Source: Sipunculus nudus (Eukaryota; Annelida; Sipuncula; Golfingiida; Sipunculidae). Taken from it: a DNA stretch of 64,000 nt. Shown here one piece after another: positions 33,796 through 46,012 of the stretch (within the stretch, counting starts at the first letter, position 1; each line of letters begins with the position of its first letter). Under the pieces are notes generated by a model. The model was not told the DNA's origin and searched no databases. It was given only the letters and a program-made list of their open reading frames with translations. Position numbers and translations under genes: made by a program. The stretch spans positions 75,778,401 to 75,842,400 of the forward strand of contig CM049315.1 in the NCBI GenBank assembly GCA_026874595.1, in the 5' to 3' direction.

Positions 33796-34800
33796 ATTGG
33801 TATTTAAGCTGGTGAACATATAGTATTATGTCTACAATATGTCTGTGTTACATTGGTGATATGATGAAATGACATACAGAAGTTACAGAACCCTGTTATC
33901 TGTAGTGTTATGCTGCTTTTCATGGGTTATAAAACAACCTAAAAAAAGTTAGAAAATGTTGTAATATTTCTGATCAAAATGCAGACAGATTGCAAAAGGA
34001 AAAGTGGGGGTTGCAATGTTAGGCAACACGCTGTTCAACTGTGTATACATTTCATATGCAGTTGTTTTCCAAACGTAACATTATATGTATACCCAGCTTT
34101 AAGCTAAATTTGCTAACGGACAAACAATCCAACCAACCAACTTATGGCAACAAAAACTTATTATCTCCTGGTGAGGATAAAATAAAAAATCCAGTTTAAA
34201 ATTTTAAAAATAATTTTTGGGGGGTATCTGGCAGCAACCCATACAAACAGAATGATGGGAATACAATACTGCTCCTCGAATAATTAAGTGACTGCTAGTC
34301 AACTGATAGGTCCTGTTACAGGCAGAAATCTATACAGTAACAGCTTTGATATTGCTACTCTGTCTGTTCCTATACCCTGCTAACAGAGTTTTCTTGAAGT
34401 CAAGTTAAACCACACCCTCCAGATTTCAGACAAATTAGATGCACAAAACAGATTAGAAGCTGAAAGTGTACGAGAATATTTGATTATAAGAGACACATCT
34501 GCAGTCAACCATTGGTATTTATGTATATATAATTCAATTTCATTCTGATTATAATTGTTTTTCAGAGATTGTTGTCTAAGCTTTGGTACTGTCCGACAGC
34601 AAATGCCAGGTTGGGAGGAAGTTAAAAAATATAAGATGAAATTGCTAAAAGACAAAGATATTCTGAGTTTATGTTTTACTGGTTCATGGGTTTTGAAAGG
34701 TTTTGTTACCTGTCAATAAAATTGGGAGAATGTTTTGTCTATCATATGTCTATATATTTATTGTCTAAGGTTATGTCTATATCTGCCTGCCTTTCAGTCT

Positions 34801-34802
<2 letters not shown>

Positions 34803-34878
<76 letters not shown>
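34803..34878. repeat. (TA)n microsatellite
   Basis: About 76 bases of TA repeat, the longest in the window. The surrounding 74-residue frame is produced by it. Confidence 0.92.
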
Positions 34879-34887
<9 letters not shown>

Positions 34888-37611
34888 TAAAATAGTTTAT
34901 AACTGGTGGTTATAGAATCAACATGAGATTATTTTTCAGATAAAACAACAGCATATAATTAAAAGGACATATTCATACACCATTCATATGTTAAATATAT
35001 ACATAAGCACAGTGCACAAACAACCTGGTGGCCATACTGTGCAATTTCACATATCAAGATTTTTCAAGATTCAAAATGGTGTTGCTCCTGAGTTTCTTCT
35101 TTTGTGTCATAAAACTCCTTATTTTTGAGTTGCTGAATTTGTGCAAGATCTGACCTCTGGCCACAGAGCCTTGTTATGGTAAAAGATATATGGGCTGTGT
35201 TTACTCAAACACACAAAAAAAGCAATGTATAAATCAGGAAGGTTTTGCTAGGAACTTCCGTATTCAGTCACAATGAATTTAGATAAATCCCATATAAGTG
35301 CGAATTTTTATGTACCTTTCAGGATAACGATAATCTACCTTGAAATACCATTCAAGGTGGATTTTAATTATCCTCATATCGACCAGTCTCCATCTACACC
35401 ATGTTTTGGTAAAGATTGTAAAAAAAGGGCCAAAAATCAGCAGAGCCAACGTTATCAAGCAGACTTCAATACAGGATATCGCCAATGCAGTTTTTTTTTT
35501 TTCAATGCAGATAGGGGAGAAAAATTGACTTTTTAGCGCAGCCGGAACCCAATTTGTGCAGACAAGTGTAATTCAGCGGGAAACTCATTAGACATTAGTA
35601 TGAACAAACCCGACTGTCCTCACATTACTAGCATATATACATGAGGAAAGCTACTTACTTAATGTAATTATTGAAAAAAAAATAAGACGTTACTCACAAA
35701 TAAAGAGGTAAATATCATATCAGGATGTGCAGCAGATTTAATAACTTGATAAAATTGACAGAGACTGTGAATGAAAGACAACTGTCACTTTGCTTTGATT
35801 CACCATATGAGGTAGTTGTTATACAAACTGTGCTTTCTACAACAATTTGTCTATGTCTTTTCAAGTTCCTGAAATTTTATATATATATATTTTTGATTTA
35901 ACAACAGTCTTTCAAGAAAAGTGCATAGTTAATATCCGGTTGATTTGTAATGTAAAGTTTTAAGTTAAGTGGACACCCAGCTGAGCTTAATGAATTTGCT
36001 GGCTTGCTGGATGCTAGGGAGCACTAGATGTTTGCCTACAGTGTTTCAGGCAGACAGTCACTTACTACCTGCACACACAGGAGAGTATCAATATTAGCTA
36101 TATAAAGCAATCAAACCCTGCCTGGTTGTAAAAACAAATATAAAAGTTTATCTTTGATAAGATTTTCAGGGTGTATGTACTTCAATGTAAATAAATTCTA
36201 GTTTTCCAAGGCCTTCAAAAACAGAAATAAAGATCTTCAAAGGCATATGAGGAACACATATGGGTTTGTTCCCAGAGTCGGATGACCAAAAACGGCAGAT
36301 TCAATGGAGGGCATGTATAATTATTCATCAAAAGAACCCTTTAGGACATATTTTGATGGGACTCTGAGAGGAGTAATAAATCCTGTCACTTCGCCAAATC
36401 AGAGGATACATGAAAGGGCAGACTTGGGATTCTGGGAAGGGAGTGGTTTACAGTTAAAACTGAAGGACTTACACTCAATTCCGCAACACAAGGTAAGAGG
36501 TGAGGGGGATGCCTTATACATTTGATAAAAAATAATTCGGCATAAAAAATATTTATTTCTGCCAGTAACTTAGGTTTACACCACCAAACCCTCCCCCATT
36601 TCTGGATCTGCCTCTGTATGATCAAACAAAAATTACCCTCAGATGTTTGAGATTATGTAGGGATGCTGACAGGAAGGACTCCCTGACATCTGGTATTTTC
36701 AGAGCACTGGATTTACTGTCCCCCCCGAGGACAAATTGAACTGCAAGCACAGGATTTGCCTTACAATCACTAGGAAGTATTGGAAGATGCTGGTCTGTTG
36801 ATGAACAAATCAGATCTCTGTGGTGCTGAATATATGGATGATTTATTGGAGAAGATTCTACAAAAAATAACAGTTACAAACTAGAAGTACCGGATCAGCA
36901 CAAGCTGTTACTCCAACTGTGTACAATTGGCTATCCACGCTGGGAATCCCCAAAACTTCCAAAAACTAACTCCCGGCTTCAGGCTGGTTCCCCTTTTTGA
37001 AGTACTTTCTATGTCTCAACAGTTTATACCATGAAGCTGATTTAACATTAATTACATAATGAATATATATAATCAAACTTGAGATATGCAATATAATTAT
37101 TGTTCACCTGCCAACATGCCAATCAGGCTGTCCTGAAATAGGACCATTTCTCATTAACTAACCATGAGACATTCTCTAATTACAGTCAAGGCACCATACA
37201 CATGATCAACTGACCTGAGATTCCACATTCATTAATGATAACTTTTGTTCAGGCTTGTGTGTGTGTATTTTGAAGGTGTAATTTCATAAAATATAACTGA
37301 ATGAGGCACTATATAACTTATTTAAAATTACCCATATTACTACTGAAAACCCCAAGGGTATGTTCCAAAGTTCATTGAACACTAGAGTTTATCTACTGTA
37401 AACCAAGCAATCAAGTCTCTCTGCATTCTGTGTACAAGATGATAAAATTACAACCACAATGCCAATGATGAAAAGCTCATCTAACACCCCCGCATCATAA
37501 AATTAATTGGTTTGCAGTCAGACCTTTTTATCACAGAAAGCTGGTATCACAGTTGGTCCCACCAGCAGTTTCAAGAGCCTGTGTAAGTCTTTTAAGATAA
37601 AATAAACAGAA
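34879..37611. other. Intronic sequence without a recognised gene
   Basis: Several overlapping short frames at 35273-35536 and 36304-36625 show no domain or codon pattern I trust. No repeat ends are recognised. Confidence 0.5.
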
Positions 37612-40016
37612 CAAGTGACCCATGGGTCATGACGCACAGCTGCCAAGCATGACCTGTGACATCATGGACTGAGATTCACAACTTCCAGTCAAATTTTGAA
37701 GAACCAATTAGCCAATTTGTTGAAAATTTTCTATGACAACAGAAATATATATCACCTATGTCTGGTTAAAACACAGTGAATTGATGGTCTGAGGAAAATG
37801 CATGATTGTTAAGCTATCAGGAACTATTCCAACAGCTTGCTTGAAACCTGTCAGTCTCAAAGGAACACCACAAAGGGCAAATATAAGATCAAAATATATA
37901 GCAAAAATCAAGGAAATACATGCAAGAATTATTGAGAAACAGGTGCTTCTGTATGAATTTTTATTCAATACAAGCCAACTGTACTGCACTTTTATAAATG
38001 ATGGTAATATTTATTCAGAACTATTTGACCCAATCCTTTACAAGATTACATAAATATACATCCAACTGCATTCACTTTAACTGTTCTTGAGATAATATGA
38101 TCAAAAGGAATTAAAAGATGGTTGCCTGGTGGCCATATTGGACTTCTGACAAGTCTGAAATCAGACAACAAACATTCTCTAAATCAGACCAAACATTAAA
38201 GAAAAATTACTGAAACTGCACTGAAGAAAGAATTTCTAAGGTGGCTAACTGGCAGACATAATGGATTTCTGACAAGTATGACATTTGATACCCCACATTC
38301 TCCAATAAGAGACCAAACTTGGGGCAAATTATCCAGTAATGAATGCCCAAAATAATTCAAAAGGCATGTCCAGGCCCTCATATCAGATTTATAGATATGC
38401 AATTGTAAAAAGTGTAAGTCCAATAATTTTTATTATCACTCTGCTTTTCAATGGGGTCAGCAGGGTAGGTAAACTGCCAAACCTGAAAGAAAAGAAATGC
38501 AGAAAGCATGACTAAGAGTCTTGAAATAAAACAAAAAGCCATCCTAAATCAAGGTACACATCCACATATTATGAGAACAAACACTTGCTTTTATATGTGG
38601 TGATATATATTAAAATATTCAGATATCTAGGAAACTAATTTTGTTGCTAGGATTCCATAAAATAAACTGCAAAATGTTCCCATCATCTTATAAATCAGTA
38701 GCTAAACCTTAATACTATACTCTCATAGTCTTAATGCCTGGCTGAAGCATTCTGACAACAGTGTTTTTGTTATGAAGTAACGAGGTACTTATCACTGAGC
38801 CTTATCACTTAATAGGCTGATACAAAAGGGAGTCATATGTCACCAGTGTCACTCACAATTACAGCCACACAGGGAGATGTACCAGCTAGAGTGGGATGGT
38901 TATATATACAAGAAAAATATAGATGGTCTATAAAATAAGTAATTGTGAACATCCCTGACCTATGACCTTGGCCTTTTGCCCATATATCAACTGGATTCTT
39001 TCTAAATGATGGGTAACTACTAACCACTTAAATCTGGTGTAATTACTTGGCAACCAATGGGTGAATAACTTTGACCTGCAACCTTTAACCTGCTGACCAG
39101 CTGACCCCAAAATCAATAAGTTATTTATTCAAGCAAAAAGACCCATAAATATGAAGTTTGAGTCAAACTGAGTGATGCATAGATGTGGCATATGTGAAAG
39201 ACTGAAGGTTTGGGTTGAACAGTTACACTTGAAATATGCTCACAAGCATTTAGAACAATTAAATATTGTGACCTTGACCTTTGACGTTATGACCTCAACA
39301 TCAATAGGCTTCTTCCCTTATTGGTAGGTAAGCCATATATGACAGATGGAAGGTACAGATTGAAAAGTTTGCCTTAAAATGACTCCACGCAAGAAGTGGG
39401 TGCTGTGAACTTGACCTTTGACCTCAAAATCAACAGGTCTTTTCCCCTGTTGGCAGAGAAGCGATATCAGTGCTGGAAGGTTTGGAATGAAAAGTCTAGC
39501 TTGAAATGTGTCCACAACCTTTTCAAAGAAGTGGATCCTGTGACCCTGACCTTTGACCTCAAAATCTATAGGATTCTTCTCCAACTTAGTAGGTGAGCTA
39601 TATGTGAAAAATCAAAGAATCGGGATGAAAGGGTTGGCTTAAAATGCATCCACGAGCTTTTTCAAAGAAGAGGCTCCTGTGACCTTGACCTTTGACCTTT
39701 TGACCTCAAAAAAATTATGGTTCTTCCACTGTTGGTAGGTGAGCTGTATGTGAAAGATGGAAGGTTTGGGATGAAAATTTTGTCTCAAAGAGTTATTTCT
39801 GGGGGGTGCAAACACACCCCATAACTTCGAGAATATAGGTCGCAGTGACCTAATTTCAGGTTTGCAAGGAGATCTTTTTATAACCTCTAAGACTGCATAG
39901 GGTTCATGGCCCTAGCCCTACGGTTACGATTTGTGCCCTGCTAATGGCCGGCCGGACGGACAGACGGACAAAGACCCATCGCTATAGCCCAGCATGACTG
40001 AAAGTCAGCTGAGCTA
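37612..40016. mobile_element. Palindrome-ended family member with an AGGTCA array
   Basis: The head CAAGTGACCCATGGGTCATG with GCACAGCTG and the tail GACTGAAAGTCAGCTGAGCTAA match the family ends. The interior 38930-39780 carries about six units of the TGACCTTGACCTTTGACCT type. That joins the two sequence types (array and 3' GACGGACAGACGGAC tail) in one element. No ORF is recognised. Confidence 0.55.
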
Positions 40017-41737
40017 ATAAAAATTGTTCAAGAAGCAAATTTGAAGAAGCGTTTTTTAAGATGCATTTGCATAAATATGCATGATTTATGAATTCCAAAA
40101 TTCTGCATAAAAGTTTCAAAACCCACACCAGCCTCTAATATCAGTTACATCACACAAAATCAAATGGGTCAAAAAATTAAAATGAAGAAGCATAAAATGT
40201 TTGCATGAATTAAATTTGGTAGATTAATTAATAGTTCTATGTAGACAATTTAGAGCTCACACCTAGCTCTATCATATAAAAGAAACAAATGATAAAAAAA
40301 TAGAGGAGAATTAGCATTTTTAAATTTTGGACTGATGCCACATTCCTATGTCAAAAATGTAAACTACTTTGGGGGAAGTAATATGATGAAAATGTATATG
40401 TAAAAATTAACAAAACTTGAGTAGCCGAAGCCTACATACCCCTGCTTGACTTTCATGGTACTACCGTTTTACGAAATACTTTATGGTAAGGTGCACCTGT
40501 GCACAACAGCTTATACAACTGGGTGCACAAGGTAATTTCCAGGTGCACAAATTCATTGTCATTACAGTTATTTTTATTACAGCTATATTATAATTTTACA
40601 CATATATCAGTGCAGTAAAAATAAGCTAAGGGTTTCAACCTGGTCAGAATGGAAACTTAAATAACATCCATCTAAAGAAAAGCTCTAATCACTTGATCTA
40701 TATACATGTAGTGTCTAGTGTGATGTCATATTTTAGTGTTTATATGTCCTTGTTTGATCATCTGGATTGTCAGATGTGTATGTGCCTAACAGTCCTGCAG
40801 ATCTGTCCTAGTTACCAGCCTCAGGTGCACCAGTGTGCACCTTGCAGTGATATAGTTGGTGCACAAAACTTGGGTGCATCTGTGCACCTAGGTACCCAGT
40901 ATTTTGAACACTGTGTAACTAGTACACAATGCAACACTTCAAGGGTTCTTCTAGTGAATGGATTAGCAAGCACTGGCCCTTATTCCCATCAATGTATAAC
41001 TTGAACCTGGGGACAAAGAAATTCCCCTGTGCCTTACAGAAAAGAAGCATTTTAATGAATTAACATAAGATGGTGCTCAAGATGACCTCTAAAAGTGAAC
41101 AGATTTTTGTTAACCATCCTAAAAATTCATCCAAATCTGTTCATTCCCTTTTAAAAAGTTAGCTGCTAACAGACAAAACAATCAATGAACCAAAGAGAAA
41201 CATAATAGCTTAAATTCAAGCAGAGGTATAATTATGCCTTATTTAGAGACTGCATACAAACGGTACAGGTATTTGTTCATGATACATAAATAAATGGTAA
41301 TATTTAGATTGTTCTGCTAGATGGTGCATTAATTTTCCAGTTTAATCTAAAGGCATGAACAGAGAGAAAAACATGGGTCTGCTCATGGAATACATCTGCT
41401 TAACAATACTGATTTCATGTTTGTCCATAAATTTTAGATATCTAAAACATACAGACAAAAAAAAAAGAAACAAGCTAGACATATGCATTCCCAGAAACGC
41501 AGGTCTCCGCCATGTGGGCGGTCTTTGATGTGAGATGCTCCCCAAAACATATTTGCATTCTCTTATTAGGCCCATACTCCCTGGTTCATTCGTGCAAAAG
41601 TCTCCCCAACCTGAATTTGCCTTCACCTATTTAGCCAATATTCCCAGGTTAATTCATGCATAAGTGGCTTTACATTTGTGAATATTCCTGGAAGTCCTTC
41701 CTGGACCCTGATCATGAGGCAGATCCACACCATAATA
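40017..41737. other. Intronic sequence without a recognised gene
   Basis: 40490-40910 contains scattered GTGCACC/GGTGCACA words (six or more), probably a degraded repeat. No gene is seen. Confidence 0.4.
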
Positions 41738-42685
41738 CAGTTCAACCTGGTCTTGCAGACACCTCTCTAAGGCGGACAACTGGCTATTATGGACACAATA
41801 TATAAGTCCCCTCAATTTTCCCTATATGTTATGTATAAGTTAAACCTCTCTGGGGCAGACACCTGCCTAATGCAGACTACAGAATGCTGATGCTGGCTCC
41901 AGAATTTGTTTTCATGGTAAATCAACCAGTCAAAACGGACACTGGGTTGGCAGGTCGAGTGTCCACCGGGGAGGTCTGCCAAATTCTTTGATCTATTGTA
42001 GGGACAAAATCAAAGACCAAGAGTGTTTTCCTGTTAAAACATTTTTGGCTTATTTCTCTTTGCGTATGTCATGGTTTGATGTGCTCGCATTTCCTTAACT
42101 AAGCGCAGGCCGAGAGGGGCCAGTGACCAATTAATGCAGTGATTTTTCACAGCTGACAATGTCAAGGCCAGGGCTACCCACATCAGTGATCATCACGTAA
42201 TTAATGGATGCAAACAAGGCCTTCTTTGTGCGAAGCCCGCAATTAATGAAAGGATTACAGTCTTGAAAAGTCAAACTGGTAATCCGTAAAAAAAAAGCTG
42301 TCATTCTGCACTGATTTTTTGTTGTTTACGCCAATTTTGGTTAGCTTAATGTTACAGTATCTCCATTGATATTCATACTTAGTTTGTCACATTTTCATCA
42401 TACTGTATATACTTTTTTAGAATTTTATACTCATGTATGTGATTTTATATGTTGTAATAAAAGTCATGTTTTCCAGTTCATAGTCTTTCTTTTATTATAA
42501 ACTTTTATAAATTAAACAATATATATATATATATATATATGAAAATGCATGGTAATATCAAACTTTTTCTTAAATGGAGGTTTTCTCCATGACATTTAAT
42601 TGCAAACCTCCCTTATATGAACACCTGGCTATTAAGAACAAAATATGTCAGTCCCTTGACTGTCCAGATTAGACAGGTTTTACTG
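41738..42685. mobile_element. Pogo/Tigger-like non-autonomous element
   Basis: It starts CAGTTCAACCTGGTCTTGCAGACACC after TA and ends GACAGGTTTTACTG. The ends are inverted in the form CAGT..AACCTG..C. The interior has GGCGGACA, GGGGCAGACACC and CAAAACGGACACTGGG stretches typical of such termini. There is no transposase, and it contains a short AT run near 42520. It may be a composite. Confidence 0.45.
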
Positions 42686-42900
42686 TTAAATCAATTCTTC
42701 CCTGGCCCATTCCTGAATGCCCTTATATTTTTTTGAGATTACATTCATGACTATGTGAGTTATGTTGCGAACAAACACAAACACACACGCAAAAACATAC
42801 AAACACAAATGTGAATGAACACACAGGCTCCTGGTGAAGGCAATAAACAGACATAGACATGGGAGAAAACATATCCTCCCTGACAGTTTATAAATTGGCA
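42686..42900 (-). repeat. Reversed copy of the GTTTGTTCGCAACATAA repeat
   Basis: TTATGTTGCGAACAAACACAAACAC (about 42761) is the reverse complement of the motif at 58531-58556. The 142-residue minus-strand frame here is repeat-derived. Confidence 0.5.
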
Positions 42901-43865
42901 ATCGCACTACTAAGCCATCAGGTACACAGTTAATTACACAGGCACAGGTATATATATTTATATATGTCAGAACAATCTGTAAACAACATATTCCAACATG
43001 ATCAGGGCATAATTTACTGTCCATTAACCACCAATCATACAAATCAGGTAGATTACATATGATCTGTAAACAGGGGCTGTCGTGGTTAGCATGTCCTTCG
43101 TGGTTAAGCCTCATACAGCCTGGTACAGAATGTCATCCATTGTCTGTTTCATCCCCTCTGTCTATCTTTTATTTGTAAATAATTACCTACTTTAACCTTA
43201 TTTAAAAATATCATAATTGATGGTGGTCACACTGGACTTTTATCACAGAACTCAATCCTCTATTGCCACCCCTGGGATACACATAATTTTGGTCTTGAAC
43301 TGTCTAGAAAAATGAAAAGTGTGTCCTAAGGGGGGGGTCGTTTTTCTTATTTCTACATATATCCAGAGATAATTCAAATGATTTTTTAAGGGTCTTTTGC
43401 AGCGTTACAAAATGTTTATATGTTCTACAGCATCAACAAACAATTTGATTCTATCCATAAAATATGTGATAACTAGGGTATGAAATTAACTTTTGCCTTA
43501 AGTATTGCTTATTTATTTACAAATTATCTTTAAGCAGGTTATTCCTACTCTGGAACGTTTGGCTTGTGGAACAAAATGTCCATTATTGTGTTGTTGTGTT
43601 ATCTATAAATATTAGAATAGTCTTCAGTTTATTCTGTCATACATGGAATGAAATTAAACTGGTCTTCAAGTGCAAAATAATGAACGGTAGGCTGAGCTAG
43701 TAAATATGAACACAAATCAAACCCTGCAAAATTAAAAAAAAAATTGAAATGCCAAATGTAAAAATATCCTGAGGGAAAACTAAGGTAAAACATTTTTTTA
43801 GTCTGACCAGTGTCATGCTTTGTAGCCATGAATCTCCACTGTCTTAGCCAGATACAACACTGTAA

Positions 43866-44496
43866 CAAGTGACCCATGAGTCATGACCCTCTGACTAAGA
43901 CATTCAAAAAACAAATTTTATCATCTGAATGCCAAATTTTGTAGGTGGTATCCCCATTCAACTTAGCTTGGAGGATATGGGTAATAGAGACCTAATTTAA
44001 GGTTTCTTAGGGGATTTTTCATGGACCTTCCTGGATGTCAGGTTAGAAGATTCTAGATTTGCACCCTGTTAACCGACAACCACATCTTTGAAGGTCTCAA
44101 AAATTGAGAAAGAAATGTAAAAAAAATTGAAAATAATGCATGTGAATTTGGCATCACCAGTCTACAGGAAATGATGAAACAATCCATGATTAATATGCAT
44201 GCAAAAAATCATGGTGATCAATGCATTAGTTGTTCAGATACTGGAGCTTTTGTATTAAATTTTTAATTATTCTGGGGGGTACTTCTGAGCCCAATAGCTT
44301 GAAGGATATGGGTAACAGAAAACTAATTTCCGATTTCCAAGGAGATTTTTTTAATGGATGTCAAGTTAGAAGAATCTAGGTTCAGCAGTTACAATTTGTG
44401 CCTGGTTAAAGAACAGTCCAACAGACAGACAGACAGATGGTAAACAGACAAAGGGTGATTGCTATAGCTCAGATGACTTTCAGTCAGCTGAGCTAA
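43866..44496. mobile_element. Short member of the palindrome-ended family
   Basis: It starts CAAGTGACCCATGAGTCATG and ends CTATAGCTCAGATGACTTTC then AGTCAGCTGAGCTAAAAATG. Inside, AGCTTGGAGGATATGGGTAA..GACCTAATTT occurs twice (about 43965 and 44297). ACAGACAGACAGATGG precedes the 3' end. Confidence 0.65.
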
Positions 44497-45510
44497 AAAT
44501 GAAATAGCATTCCCAACTGTAAACCTGTGCTGCCATCAGTTGTATTTTAACAGATTACCAGTTTTTTTAAGATGATGAAATATATACGATGCCAGATGTA
44601 GCCTACATTCATTTTCAATAAACAACTGAGAGTCTGATAATATTCTTCAACATGAGATTTCACAGAAATCGTCTCTATAAGTTCAAGCTTGACCTTTATT
44701 CAACAAACAACTTACTAAATCAGTAACTAAATCAAATTCAATATAAATGTGATCTTTTTTATTACAGAATTATCATGAAGAATTCATACACAACAGAAAA
44801 TATTCTAAACGGGAAATTAAATGTCAGGCTGCATCTGATGGTGCCTGAATAAATGGTCTGCAAAACAGCTGGATAAACCACACAACTCCTATAAAGATGC
44901 TACGATAAGATAGAAAATGATAAGAATATTCTATATCATGGGTGGGCAGACTACGGCCCATGTGCAAAATATGGCTACATGCATTCCGCAAGGTAAACTA
45001 ATGCAGCCTGTAAACTTCCTAGCATTTTGATATCAATTTGTTTGGTCCCAAATATTCTTGATTGAATTATGCCTTTACAGGTGTACCTCTTTTAGAATTA
45101 TAGGCTACTGGTAAGATCAGTTTGATGAGTAATTCATTTACCTTTAATACTGAAGCATCCTAAACTGATGTCTGTCATTGATTTATTAACTAGCACTGCA
45201 GATGATATACTGAAGCAGAGTTTTGTGAATTTCTTACTATTGATAGGCACTTTGGTAAAGTTTGCTAGAATAACATGTGTATTCTTTTTTTTTCATTAAA
45301 ATAATATTTAGAACATACTTTCTTATGTGTGAATATTAACAAGTGCAGGTCATTTCTACAGAATCACATTTGTATTCTGCTTTAAGTATAACTACACACA
45401 TGCTGCCTCCTGATTCTCACACCCTTGTTAGGGATTGTTTGCAACTCCATATTTCATTAAAGGCTTGAGAAACTTTAAATTAATTAAAGATAATCTGCAT
45501 TTTTTCTTCA

Positions 45511-46012
45511 TTAAAGGGGCCCAATCACCTACAAAGCATTCTGAGTTAACAAAAAAAAGGCTTCTTCCCTTTAGAATAAATCTGTACCTGCCAAAATATT
45601 GCCTTGAAACCATTTGCTTACTCCTGTAAATGAGTGTTAAAAACATTGGAACGGGCGCTACTGCAGGTCTCAACATAAACACAGTGCATGGGGCAATGTG
45701 CAGCATGGTGCCACAACACATGTCAAACAGGTGATACCCTAACTGACTTAGCCAAAAAAATATAATACATGTTCCCGCTAGCTGAAACAGCGTGTATTGC
45801 CCCTTTTAATCGGACCTCCAGTAACGTAGTCTTGTTAGGGTAAACAGGCACACATGGACTGTGTCTACCAACACGCAGATCCATACCAAGGGATAAAAAA
45901 GCCTTTTGCGAGGAAATGAGACTGTGTGTTGGGATAATTCTGCTGGGAAACAAAACTAAACTGATAGTGTGAAAGAATAGGCATAATATTGCTCCTGATT
46001 ATGTCCCTTTAA
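45511..46012. mobile_element. TTAA-bounded MITE, about 500 bp
   Basis: The left end TTAAAGGGGC and the right end TGTCCCTTTAA form an inverted repeat (TTAAAGGG) with TTAA at both edges. Its right third matches 1-169. No transposase is present; the termini suggest a Kolobok or piggyBac host. Confidence 0.7.

Noticed and set aside
34671-34895. ORF with a poly-(IY) tail
   Set aside because: Produced by the (TA)n microsatellite.
42686-43114. 142-residue minus-strand ORF
   Set aside because: Its central part is translated from a dispersed GTTTGTTCGCAACATAA-type repeat.
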